Under the pieces are notes generated by a model. It saw only the letters and a program-made list of their open reading frames with translations. It searched no databases and was not told where the DNA came from. A program made the translations under genes and the position numbers. This document shows, in pieces, positions 46,765 through 58,348 of a stretch of DNA of 64,000 nucleotides (the first letter of the stretch is position 1; every line of letters begins with the position of its first letter). Origin of the DNA: Rhyzopertha dominica (taxonomy: Eukaryota; Arthropoda; Insecta; Coleoptera; Bostrichidae); NCBI GenBank assembly GCA_025024175.1, contig QCXZ01000086.1, positions 24,828,245 through 24,892,244 of the forward strand, read 5' to 3'.

Positions 46765-49700
46765 CTATCGGATAAGTGTTTGCCCATCTACGCTAGCGCA
46801 TTTCATTCTCAACATCTTTGCTTGACGCCTCTTGCGCTTAACAATAATGTATGCCGCAGCGAGTAGAAGAATCAAAATTGCTACAGCTATAGGTACCAAA
46901 ATTTTAATTAATTTTGAGTTTAGTATAATTTTATCATATTTATCTTTGCATTGACTAAACGTTTTTAAATGGTGACCTGGAACTCGCATGGTGCAGTCTG
47001 CAAGAGGAACAATATATTGAACTCTGAGTGGAATCATATCATCATTTGTCTTACCGTCTTCTTCCAGCGAAGGACATTCCCACGATGAAAACATTACGTT
47101 CCTATCCCTTAGCCACTTTTCTAATATCCAACATTCGCATGGGTCTTCAAAGACTGCTGTGACGTTATCCATCGACAAGATTTGTAAATTACACAGCCCC
47201 GCGAAAGACTTTAACGACATTTCTACTTCTGGATTCCCCGTTATGTTCAATTTGACCAGATGAGGCATCATTCCAAAGTCAGGGAGAGTATCTATTTCGT
47301 TGAAACCTATATCCAATTCTTTCAGGGGACTCGAAATCGGTTTCGCCTTGTCCACTGCGTCGATGATGTTCATGTTTGCGTTTTTGCTAAGGAAGAGCTT
47401 TTCCAGCGAGGGTAGTTGAAGCACTTGCGGTGGCAGCTTTATGATGCCGTTGAGGGATAAATCCAGAACACGCAGGTCTGTGTTGTAGAAAAAGGCATCT
47501 TGATGAATCTTATTTATCATATTGTCGGTTAAATAGAGGAACTTCAGGCTGCTGTATCTAGAGAGGTCGTTTTCCCTCAGCATCCGTATTCTGTTGTAGG
47601 ATAAGTCTAGAATCTGAAACAGTAACAAATCGATGAATTAATTGTACTCGTCCTAGGAAGAACAGTGTTAGAAGTTGTTATTATCTTCCTCACCCAATCG
47701 ATACTAAACAAACTAGAAGTAGAAGTTTCTGCTCTCTCTCTCTGATCTCTCACATCAAGGAATTATTATAATTCATCTAACGGATTGATAAATTGGAAGT
47801 TTATTAAGACATATTAGAGAAATTAGGGATAATATAAGAGTTATTCGGCGGTGACGACCAACATCCCTTGTTGATTACTTCCAAAATCTATAAATTTAAG
47901 GCACGCTTAGAATATATTGGATGGACGGAAGGAGACATCATTTAATCTAACATCAGCACATTTGCTAGATCAAGAAACAAAATATCAAAAGGTGTCAAGG
48001 CGGCTTTAGGGGGTTTCGAAAAGACCAGGCTATTTCAAATCAGAGAAACTTAGCATAAAATGATAAGTACGTGGAATAAAGAAAAGTGAAAAATAATAAG
48101 TATAGAGCATTACTCAACGGACACAAAGGAGTTGCAGCACTCAGTAATGTTACAGATGAAGGTTTTCCCAGTGGTAATCATACTTGGATCTTGCATAGTT
48201 GATATCTACCTACATGACATAAAAGGATAGAAGATACTTATTTCATCATTCGAAGAAATAAACAGGCAATGATCAAGAATTTAGAATTTGACCGACAATT
48301 TGAAACTTTGAAAAAACGACTACTATTGATGAACATGTATTAAAGAAATCGATTCCAGAAATTACTTTTCTTCAAAACTGAACGTCAGGATATGCAGCTA
48401 AGCATCTGTATGTGGAGCAACATATTTCATACTGTTCAAAAACGAATACATAACTTTCCGCAATGTATATACTTCATTAAACACGTTATGGAGTATTTTA
48501 CATGTTACTGTCATGTGCTGAAAATAAATGGAGCGATAATATTAATATTTTATGCTTAGCAAATGGCCTGGAATAAACATTAATATAAAAGGAAATCACA
48601 ATGAACTGGAAGCAACAACGTTGTATAGGTACACCAAAACAAAAATGGCTTGTTAAAGATATACTGTATACAAAACCACAATACTAGTCAACCCACAGGC
48701 TATACTAATTGAAAATTTGGAAGATGACAATCCAGTTATACATACACCATACTTAAGTTTGGTGTCTGCATTGCACTACCTGGCATTATGTATAACTGTC
48801 AACATTGTCAGGATCATTAGCATGGGTGATGCGAAATTTCTTGCTAGGTCTGAAGCTGTCATAGATTACTTGGGAAGTCTGCCAAGTGAACGACATCAAA
48901 AGTATCATAATGATTTGTGTTTGTGGATCGATGCTATAAAATTAGTTAGAAATCCAGTATATTTCAAACGCGCCCAATGTCTTGAAGTTAGATAAAACGT
49001 TATGAGCGAAAGAAGAACAATGATTTCGATTTGGAAGATCAGTTAGATCATACAGCATCTCGAAAACTAGCGGAGATAGAAGTAACTTATAGTCTAAATG
49101 TAGCCCTAAGTCACTAACAACTAAAACCTCTATGAAACTGCAACTTTTGCAACAAGCTATGGTCCCGTAGAAATTCGTTCATCTGTTCCAAAGCTTTGGA
49201 TACAGCAGGTAATATGTCAAAATTCTGAGGATTTGCAACCTTCAACCTTAGGTAATAGAATAATTCTGCCAAGCTTTCAATCACCCGAAAAAGTAAATAA
49301 GAAACTTGACTCTCGGTTACTACAGAAAATGAAAGAGTTGACCGTCTAGTTTTGTATTGTTAGCATAATATGTGGTCAAAAAAACCGCAAAGGGAGAATT
49401 GTTGACATAGAAATATCTCCTTTTTGTTTTAAATTCATCATTAGCTTTGTATTGTCTGTCTACCATGGCAGTGTTTATATCACCACAACAAAAAATATGT
49501 ATTCTGGCATACTTGCGAAAGCATTCAATATATTATTAAAATTATTAAGAAAATTCGGAATAAATAGTAATAATAATAAAAGCGCAGTATACATTTTGTT
49601 GTTGGTAGTAATGTAAGCTTTTCATTTTTCAAACAGCACAGGATTCTCCAGTGACGTTAGAGGAATAAGATGTCACGAAACATGCAGTAAGCCATGAACT

Positions 49701-50014
49701 TTTTCAAAAATCCAATAGGCTCACAAAACTACAACTTTGTTCCCATTTAATCTCGGACAAAACAAATAAAAATAAAGGTGAAGAAGTTGGCTGAACATGT
49801 TAATACTTTTAAGTATATAGTATTCTGTACTTTGACGTACCTCTAGGTCAGTTCTTAAACATTGTGGAACCTTAGTCAAGTCCTTGTCATAGCAGTCTAC
49901 GGCTCTCATCCCCCGTATCTTGGCCGAGGTGCATCCCTTACCCCCACATGCGGAAATTTCCGTGGCGGAAGACACAGCACAGATAATCAACCAGATGGAA
50001 CTCTTACAAAACAT
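46765..50014 (-). CDS. Leucine-rich-repeat type I membrane protein
   Basis: Two exons, 50014-49841 and 47613-46765, joined in phase 0 by GTACGT and TTTCAG, encode 340 residues. Residues 1-22 form a signal peptide (KSSIWLIICAVSSATEIS). Cysteines in ACGGKGCTSAK, VDCYDKDL and VPQCL form an LRRNT cap. About five LRRs follow (LEILDLSYNRIRML, LKFLYLTDNMINKI, LRVLDLSLNGIIKLP, LKELDIGFNEIDTLP, LVKLNITGNPEVEM), then an LRRCT-like cap (DPCECWILEKWLRDR and later Cys). A transmembrane helix near residues 296-316 (ILVPIAVAILILLLAAAYII) and a basic 24-residue cytoplasmic tail complete it. It should sit at the cell surface with the LRRs outside and probably mediates adhesion or recognition; the ligand is unknown. 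Insects have many such proteins and no orthologue is claimed. The intron is 2227 bp. Confidence 0.85.
48717..48995 (+). other. Unrecognised plus-strand open frame inside the LRR-gene intron
   Basis: A 92-residue frame, antisense to the host gene. The second half (FLARSEAVIDYLGSLPSERH, then QKYHNDLCLWIDAIKLVRNP) looks protein-like in composition, but no family is recognised and there is no splice context. It could be a retroposed fragment or a decayed transposon ORF. Confidence 0.25.
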
Positions 50015-50114
50015 TATCTCCCGGAACTGTAACACGACGTATAGATTGTTAGGGGCTGCAAGCGTGCATTGATGTGGACTTCGACAGTTCTTTGTTGCTA
50101 ATGAGACAAGCAAT

Positions 50115-51350
50115 GCGCACTATATAAACGAATTACTCATTTTGTTTAAAAAAATATTTTCAGTTTACCTGATTCGTGCGGTGCGAAGCGAAAACATCCT
50201 GCACTAACAAAAACTATAATTCACCTGTACATTCTCCAAGTTTTAGAAACACGTTATCAGACTTAATAAGCAAATAAATAATTTGTTGCAACGTTATCTA
50301 CTGTAAATAAACTTGAATGGACTAACCAGCGTTGTGGCATGATAAGGATCTCGGTTCAAAAACACATTAGCGTCCCAAATGAATTTGGAAAGTGCCTACC
50401 AGAGCTGTCTCTTCGTATTTGCGAGTTTGCATAAGAAACAGTGATTATTCTACTTACTTTTCAGCATTATATCCAAGGATTCGCACACACCATGTCCACC
50501 GTCGTTTTAAAATCAGAGCAATCTGAGGACGAACCGTCGACCGACCAACTAATGAAGTTTAACTGTCTAAATTGCAGAATTGGATATGGGCTTAACTCGG
50601 TGCAAGATGTCACCGGGCGTTTGAACTGCCGGCCAAGCAAAACTTCAAAATGCGAACGCGACCAAACAGACGCGGCCACGAAGAAATTCCGCGTCCGATG
50701 TGGACCGTACTTCTCAGAGTTTATGATAAATTAATGAAGCTAAAGGTTAAACGAGATAAAAGCACGTACTATACAAAAACATTCGGCTTGCGGCAGTGCA
50801 CTACAAAAATGCCACAAGATGTTCTGACCAAGACGTCGCCGCGAATTTTGCGCTGGCCTTATTCATTAGCCCTATTATTCCTAATTCTTCGGGCAATTGA
50901 CTAATAAAGCGCAGAGGCAATTCTCGTTAACAATTATAAGGAACTTGACACAGATCGCCGCAGTGCGTCTTCACAGTGTGACTATGTATTTGTCTCCCGG
51001 TGATACAATCCAAAATAATTGATGCTAGGTGGGCCCTTCGATGGGCTTGGTTTGACAGCAATTTTCGCCACACACCCACGCGAGTGCTACCGTTGAACGT
51101 TCGACTCCTGTGTTAAGTAATTGCTCAAATTGAATGGATCTTTTTTACAAAGAAACGCGTCTGAATCGGCCGATACAAGCTGAACACGTTAGTCATTTTT
51201 CATCCCAAAGGTCGCGTTCCTCTTTACTTAGATTAGTAAGGTTTGGTAGAAGTGGTTGTTCTGGGGGTAACAGAATCGGGTAGATTACATTGTTATTTTT
51301 TAATACGAATACAACTAAGATAATCTTCAGCTTTAATTTACGTTGAGATA
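50115..51350. other. Region upstream of the LRR gene; GC-richer 50480-51120
   Basis: This contains the presumed LRR-gene promoter. The patch at about 50480-51120 is GC-richer; overlapping frames (50441-50734 and 50650-50904 plus, 50467-50679 minus) are not supported by domains or splice sites. Confidence 0.35.
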
Positions 51351-51352
51351 TA

Positions 51353-52025
51353 CAGGGTAGTCATTTTAATCCACCATTAGAATCTCTTTCATGCAGTTTA
51401 AGGATCTGGACAGTTTGTTTTGATATGATTCGAAAAAGGTAAATTTTGGTTTCACTTCACCTTCATCTTCAACTACATGTAGATTTTCTGGTTCATGGAA
51501 ATGTGGGTAAGTAGTGTTTAATCTGACCAAATGTGTAAAAAGTTTGTGCTAACAACTACAGGGTCATTTAAACGTACATATTCTTCAAAACGATATTGAA
51601 TAGATGTCGGATAATTTAAACCTTTTAACACTAGCCCAGCTTCAGTGGATTCAACAAGATGGTGCAGTAGCCCACAACTCACAGATTGTTACACAATGTT
51701 TTATAATTTGAGAATTGAGATTATATTATTTGCTTAAGTTAGCACTGGCTTTATATTCGTTTATATTATGCTTTTGTTATCCGCATCAACTTGATTGTTG
51801 TGATTTTTCCTAATTTTTGCAATTAAACCAAATAAAAAATATCAAAGGCAGGACAACAAAACACAAGCATCTAATGTTTGTTTAAAACTAACCAAGATAT
51901 CGAGACGAATATTCCAGATCGTCAAATTGCATGAAACTACGCAAGTTTTGTCTCGTTTAACTGATTTCATGTCTCTTACCGTTTCCAAAATCTCTATAGT
52001 GGGCATCTCAAATATAACCACCCTG
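51353..52025 (+). mobile_element. Short TIR-bounded DNA transposon with transposase remnant
   Basis: The left end CAGGGTAGTCATTTTAATC (51353) and the right end, which reads CAGGGTGGTTATATTTGAG inward on the minus strand, form imperfect inverted repeats. Both are flanked by TA (51351-51352 and 52026-52027), as in the Tc1/mariner superfamily. Inside, at 51568-51710, one frame reads LNVHILQNDIE, a stop, then NLLTLAQLQWIQQDGAVAHN and SQIVTQC. W-QQDGA-AHN is the second-Asp block of DDE_3-type transposases. The rest of the transposase is missing or unreadable, so this is an internally deleted, non-autonomous copy. Confidence 0.7.
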
Positions 52026-52029
52026 TATA

Positions 52030-55000
52030 CACCTGCTTTTAAGTAGTGCAGGATCATATCGAGTAAATTAAATGAGGTTTGAAAACAGGCGCATCAAACT
52101 TTACAAAACGGCCTGTTTGTTTTAATAGGTAAACGTCTTTCACATGGATTTGTAAAATACGTACCACATAAGCCAAACTTAATGCCTGTTTAATGGCTGA
52201 GCCATAAATAACATATTTTAAAACGTCATACGTTATCTGCATGAACCATTAAAACTACTGACATAATTTCTGCAGCAAAAATAGAATTTAAGAACCCTGA
52301 GTTGCTAAATTATAACTGCACACAGAACATGTTAGTTGTAGATTGGATAGGGAACGAGGATTTGTTAAATCTTTAGGTGGAACGAAATACTCTTGCACCT
52401 ACGTGTTTTAAACAATATGCGTAATGAGAAAATATGGCTAATTTAATATTTACAGTAGCCAAGAATCATGCTTGTTTGTTCTATTGCGCAAAAAGGCCAA
52501 ACATTTGTAAAAACAATTTGCTAAAGAATTAATTAACTTCACAACGATCAGCTGCACAATAAAATACAGTAAATGAACATGAAAACAACGAAGTTTACGT
52601 TCTCTTATGAAGTGTGTTACACTTTTAGACAGTACTTTGTTGTATTATTAAATAGTCGATAGTCCTCCAAGAATGTCAAATATATTAATCAAAACAGACA
52701 TCTATCTATGCAATTTAGGCAAAAAACTAAAGTTTAGCCGCATTTAAGACTAGATTTTTGCCATACTGGCGCTACTGCGATTATATTGTCAAATATTGAA
52801 GAAAACACAAGCAGCATTTGTGCTTTAGTATAATAAATTAGTATTATTAACGGGGAAACAGAAATACACGTTATATATATGACCAGGAGTATATGGAAGC
52901 TTACTTTTGTACCTTTTTTATGGGCGTATTAAAACACATTGCGTCTTAATACAATCGTTTAAGATAGCGTAACTTTTGTTGGTTTTATAGGTAAATAACA
53001 AACTTTGCAAGCACACAGATATAGTTCGTACCTCATACAATACAGGCTGAACGTTTCGTAAATCTTATTGACATTACGAAATGCTTAACACAGAGATAAA
53101 CGGCATATTTTAAAGAAACGTATGTACAGTAGCACCTATTAATGTGCGAGGTCTGTTACATACTAATAACCTAAAACGATCTTTTTATTTCTGGCTGTAA
53201 AGATTAGTGGATATATTGAAAATTAAAGTAATAACGCGACACACCTAGTGAAACCTTAAACTTAATGGACTAAATCGGTTTTATTCCCGGTTCCAGGACA
53301 TCAATAATGTTTCATTTATAGGCTCTTGCAAAATACTTTATAGTTGATGGGTCCTATGCTCCGCTTCAGCACTAGAGAAAGTAACAAAATCTATCACAGC
53401 ACCTGCCAAAAAACAAAATTCATGCTTATGCTTCCGGGACTTAAAGAACGACGTCACCGTCATTTTCTTCCAGCGACAGAGGTGCCTGGATTTCATCAGT
53501 TTGTATTAAGATCTTCACATATTGTATGAAACACTCTCACAGAAATAATAATTAAAATAATAAATAAATACCAACGAGATGTGCTTTATTGTTAAACTAT
53601 CGAATCGAACAATTTATATATGTACTAGTGTATCTTGAATCCCCCAACGTAAAGCCAATTAAATCATTAAAAAACCTTTGAATATTATTAATTTATTTTT
53701 TAGTGTTTAAAAATCGACTATTTTTCAAATGTGTATTTCTTTTTGTCATTTTCACCCCTTAAAAACAATAAGCAACGATTTCTTTCTAAGAATTGAAAAA
53801 TTATTTCATTCCGAACCATGATAACATACTATCGCATGCGATGTTTACTTAAAGATTATTATATATCGTAATCCCTGTACTGTTAAGAGAAATTAGGGTC
53901 CTTGCCTTTGCTTTTACGATAGTTCAAATAGTAAGTATGAAGGCTAGGGTAAAGGCTAATCCTATGATTAAACTGACCTTTCCTGACCAGGTAACAAAAT
54001 AAAACCGCGCGCGCTAATAACATGTCACCAAGTAAACAGGTTATTATAGTCTTGGAGGTTTACATTACTGAGGACTTTTAAAAACTGATAGACAGATGGA
54101 TGTGGGGACATACAAATTTGGATTAAATCGTGAATGAAAAGATTCACAGCGGTTTGTGGTTCTTCGGAGACTTGGTCCGTAAGAAGCCCAAAGTTCCGGA
54201 GGAAAAATGACTGAATCACCAATATAATATCAATTGAATTAATCAGACTTCATTAAGTTAAAAACAAAATAGTCTGATACTTCTTCGGCCCGAAAACGTA
54301 ATTCAACCATTTTCAACAAAATAAATGGAATCTGCAGCCAATTAAAGTTATATCTTGCCAGTTAGAGACTACGGCCTTGTGTATATATTTCTCAAAGTCA
54401 ACAATAACAATTTGAGGTGTCAGTGTTAAACCGAGTGCTCGGCATTTTATTTGAATTAACTAAATGAATTAACATAATTAAGGCATCTTCATATATAGTA
54501 GATATCTAATTCGATAGAAATGTAATGGCCGTTTTGAATAACATGTATCGTAACATTTATAAAAAGTATTTTACACAATGAAAAAATGTTCTATCTACAT
54601 AAATTTCTTTTGATTTACACAATGCCTGAAGATTTATATCACAAGGAAATATAACTATGCTAAGTCGTTTCCTGCTACCAGGAAATTTTCCTCTCCGACT
54701 GTTGTCACTTGCAGGAATTTTAGTAAAGAAATAGTTTCTTCGGCACTTTTTGGGAGATTTTGCCGCTGAACCTTTTGCCTTGCTTCATAGGCAACTTTTT
54801 CTATACTATCCTACTCTCCATGGCTTTCTTTTCGGATTATAAGACCGCACAAATTATTTTGATTGGACTTACTGAAATATTGGTACGTATTTTTGAAAAT
54901 AATGATTTAATACTCTCTCTACTTCTAAAACGAGTATGGGTTAGATAAAATCTACTTAAAAATAAAAAAGGACCGTTTATTTAATTTTTATTAAGAACTT

Positions 55001-55030
55001 AAAAATTTTCTACAAGACAAAACCGGTGTG
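52030..55030. other. Long AT-rich intergenic stretch, nothing recognised
   Basis: No gene, RNA or transposon end supported. AATAAA on the minus strand at 54981-54976 probably belongs to the damaged gene at 55039-55506. Confidence 0.4.
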
Positions 55031-55038
55031 TACAGGTA

Positions 55039-55506
55039 TCACAACTCTGTGTGATGCGAAGGAAATTTCTTGAGTATAGCGTGATAGAGGTTATAAAACG
55101 CATACACACTGACAGTTATTATGACAACTAATGCCACACCGGAAGACGGCACTTAGGAAGCTCCCATCAATGATTCCGACGTTAGGGACGTTCCGCCTCT
55201 TGTCCTCTAGGTCGGCGTCGGGCCGCCTGCCTTTCTGCCCATCATCCTCTTCATGCTGTTGAGCCTCTGGCGGAGCTCCTCCACCGTTTCCTCGTGCGAC
55301 CCTTCCCGAAAAACAAGCCAGGTGTCGAGAAATGCGAATTTGTTTTGGACTTACCCTTCCGCATAGCACGTGTTTTCCCGCTATCGATCAGCCCTGGACC
55401 ATCATTGAGGAAACTGCAGGGAGGGTGATGGTGACACCCCCTGGAGAGAGAAATTCCGTCTTGCGCAAAGTAGGCGTGCTGCTGCGAGCGGTTTGCGCGC
55501 AGTTTC
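55039..55506 (-). pseudogene. 3' end of an unidentified tail-anchored coiled-coil protein, frames disrupted
   Basis: I do not recognise the family. The minus-strand exon 55506-55355 lies between TTTTTTAG and GTAAGT and reads TLRKTEFLSPGGVTITLPAV and SSMMVQG, then, after a frame change, LIDSGKTRAMRK. A 53-bp putative intron leads to an exon starting at 55301 that reads GSHEETVEELRQRLNSMKRM (short coiled coil). After another frame change come RPDADLEDKRRNVPNVGIID and GSFLSA. A third change gives a hydrophobic C-terminal anchor (SSGVALVVIITVSVYAFY) and KFPSHHTEL, stop at 55041-55039. A minus-strand AATAAA follows 58 bases later. Exon-like splice sites, a coherent peptide and a polyA signal argue for a real gene. 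Three frame changes in 470 bp mean either a unitary pseudogene or assembly indels. Confidence 0.4.
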
Positions 55507-55559
55507 CTAAAAAAGGATGCTTTGTATATTTTCGTCGAAGTTTTGGGTATGTTCTGATA

Positions 55560-56429
55560 TAATTGATGGATTGCACTGTTGCTAGTGGGAAAGGCGGAAC
55601 ATGTGCTCCGCAGCACTATTAAGTTTGTGTTCGCACAAGAGCGTACGATGTAAGTGGGTTGGTTGATGGTGCATAATAGCAATAGACAATGTGCCACGCG
55701 AGTGTTCGGGATCTGTTATCGATTTGTTGCNACATCGGATGCTGTGGCACGTGCCTTGTGTCACTCTGTTCTTGTAGAAAACCCTTCAGCTCTTCCTTAT
55801 TCTCTTTAATACTATTGATTGTATAAATGGGATGAAGAGGCCGCCCCTATGCTGAAGATACCCGCACGTTTTAAACAATGTGACCTCAGTGTTTCCCTAG
55901 CGTTTGATTATTGTGACTGTATTGTCAACATGGGTACTCGTGCTGCTGCATGTAAGCAATTCAATTTACCTTTTTCCATTGTGAATGAACTCATTTTCTT
56001 ATGTGTGTGTAGACACCACGAGGCATGGTTCAATTATTCTGTGGCCTGTACCCCATAAATGTCAAATCATTCCGTCAGTTTATGTGTATTTGCATTTGCT
56101 TCGTATTCAATGTGTAACTGTGTAATGGACTTGATGTTATTACACATATATCTCCAGTTATTTGTTGGTAAATAATATTACTACCTATATATTGCAGTTT
56201 CCACGTATGTGCATATAGCCTTTCCCTTTAGAACCCGTTCTAACGCAACTGGTACTGGAAGGTCCGTTTCAAAAATGTGCCTTTAGCGCCGCACGGCACC
56301 AGCTACCAAAATAGTGAAGTTGAATAAAAAATACTACCACTATTTGATAAGAAGCTTGTCCCACCGATTAACTAAAACGCTTAAAACAAGTTTGCTTTTA
56401 ATGTTAATTAGGTAGCTGGAAACAAGCTA
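55560..56429. other. Intergenic, nothing firm
   Basis: One N near 55732. A 79-residue plus frame (55819-56058) is protein-like in places but unrecognised. Confidence 0.35.
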
Positions 56430-57330
56430 TTATTCCCTTATTTTTACAAGGGTTGTAAAAATATCCCGCCTGGGTTTGAAGATCGACTTCAATTTCCATA
56501 TGTTCCATAATGTTTAGTTTTTACTTTTTCTTTCAAAATGTAAGACTTTGATGTTGTCTTCATTTAAGCAATGTTTTTTATCCAATGGTTAGCAAAACCT
56601 CTTGTGCTTTTATTGGATTTTATATTTGCAACGTTCTTTAATTCTGTTTTAACGGCTCTACCTGATTGTCATATGTATACAAAATCACACCTATCCCAAA
56701 TTACAATTATTTACCTTTATTCTTTTTCTTGAGCTATTTTTTTTTAATATTGAATTTAATATTTTTGTTAATTGCATTCAAGAATTTTAAGAATTCATCC
56801 AACTGGCTGCCCCTTTCCGTCCAAATAACAAGAATATCATTAACATATTTGGTCCAGAATAATATATTTTTCATAATTTAAATCGACGTGAAAATTTCGG
56901 CTAAGGCAAGGCCATTAACCATCTTGCTTGTAGAATATGTCATTGACCGTAAAATAACTTATTTATAAGCATATGTCTACAATACTTAATAGTTCAGTTT
57001 TTCTATATTTAATTGGAGGCATTTATTTTTTAAAATTCCTTCAGGGATATAAAAGAAAATATTAGATACATCAATGGACACAAGAATATTTACTCATCGC
57101 TTTCGAAAATATTCGATTATGCTTTTTTATTAAAATACAAAACCAATATTTTAGAACTAATGTTAAATTATCTCCCTACAAGTTCATTTCATCATTTTGG
57201 AGCTACTTGTTAGATAAGGTATTGCCGCTACAGGAAACCATACAATTTGACCTTTCAGTACCTTCCATTTTATACATCAGAGTAGTTTGATTAAATGGGC
57301 GTATATCCATATTGTTAATTTGTAAAAACA
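56430..57330 (-). pseudogene. Penelope-like reverse transcriptase fossil
   Basis: On the minus strand, from about 57300 downward in broken frames: NNMDIRPFNQTTLMYK, VSIDVSNIFFYIPEGILKNK (pattern DV-NLFTNIP-----), KMVNGLALAEIFTSI (pattern MG-PLSP--ANIFM), and ILFWTKYVNDILVIWTERGS followed by DEFLKFLNAINKNIKFNI. FW-KYVDDI--IW and the LN-IN-NIKF segment are hallmark Penelope-type RT blocks; the catalytic YVDD is altered to YVND. Many stops make it long dead. The GIY-YIG domain was not found downstream, but the repeat shared with 37.9 kb lies at its low-coordinate end. Confidence 0.65.
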
Positions 57331-57347
57331 TGAGATGCGTATTTCTC

Positions 57348-57947
57348 TACAGGGTGTACCAACAAGAACGGTAAGAGGCTGTATTTAATTGTATCAGTCG
57401 GATTTGTTTCATTGTATAAGAGCAATGTCTATTTAAAAAATATTTCAAATGGAACTACACAAGTTTATTAAAAACTATGTAAGCTTCAAAATAAAGAAAA
57501 ATACAGTGTTATCTTTATTTTTATCTCAGTTATTGTTAAAAAATGCCAGAAATTTGTTATAACTGCTGTTTATTCTAGTCATTTACAGATGAATTTTATT
57601 GCGATTTATCACTAATGATCTTTTCTAAGTGACTAAGTTCACTTAAAAGCTATCTCGAATAAATCAAGTAGAGCGTGGAACAATTACGTTTTTTTCCAGT
57701 GTTGAGATTTATAATATGGTTGCCATTTATTTTCTTGCATGTTTTACTGAAAGTGAATATGCTATCACATATTCCGATAGGACACCTTTGGAAAGGCGGG
57801 GAATTGGCCAATTTGCAAGACATCTTCAAGAAACTGTATTATTGACAATTTCAAAAGCGTGGTAGTGCTAAAAACTTATTTTTCATAATTTTTTCCCAAG
57901 CACTCAGCATATACAGTCGCTAACCGTCTTTGTTAGGACACCCTACA
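57348..57947 (+). mobile_element. TIR-bounded transposon derivative, about 600 bp
   Basis: The left end TACAGGGTGTACCAACAAG continues AACGGTAAGAGGCTG. The right end read inward on the minus strand is TGTAGGGTGTCCTAACAAAG then ACGGTTAGCGACTG. About 24 of 34 positions match. Near the right end (57715-57865) a plus-strand frame reads VAIYFLACFTESEYAITYSD and PLERRGIGQFARHLQETV, which resembles the N-terminal HTH segment (VYGEA--NA-AAR-YAERFPNRR-P--R-F-RL---LRETG) of transposases in the same broad group as the element at 51353. The remainder is non-coding, so this is a non-autonomous remnant. Confidence 0.6.
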
Positions 57948-57949
57948 CA

Positions 57950-58348
57950 ATAGAAAATTTTTTAATTAGTGGTTTTGCGAATCCGTGAAAGTATATGCCC
58001 ATTTACTACACATCAGTAGGCTAGCATTTTGTACACTCCTTGTAGGTATGTATTACATGGACAAACCAAACTGTGTGCTTATATGTTTTTCCTGCAGCCA
58101 AATTTGGGTCACTAGGCAAACAGCAAAGGTAGTTTTTAGAGACCATTTTTGACTGCAGTGCTGTATGTTTAAATGTATACTAGATCATCTTCATATTTCC
58201 ATACACCTACCACAGAGTGACTACCCTGTTGTGTTGTGTGACCATGGCATTTATGCACATACAGTGTGAGCATAATTGAACAGTTATATGTGTAAACTTA
58301 AACCCATAAAGACTATAAATATCAACTTGAAAATAAAATTTACAGCGA
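57950..58348. other. Upstream region or intron before the first visible UNC79 exon
   Basis: TTTACAG directly before 58346 could be a splice acceptor, which would make this intron. No promoter element is evident. Confidence 0.35.
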
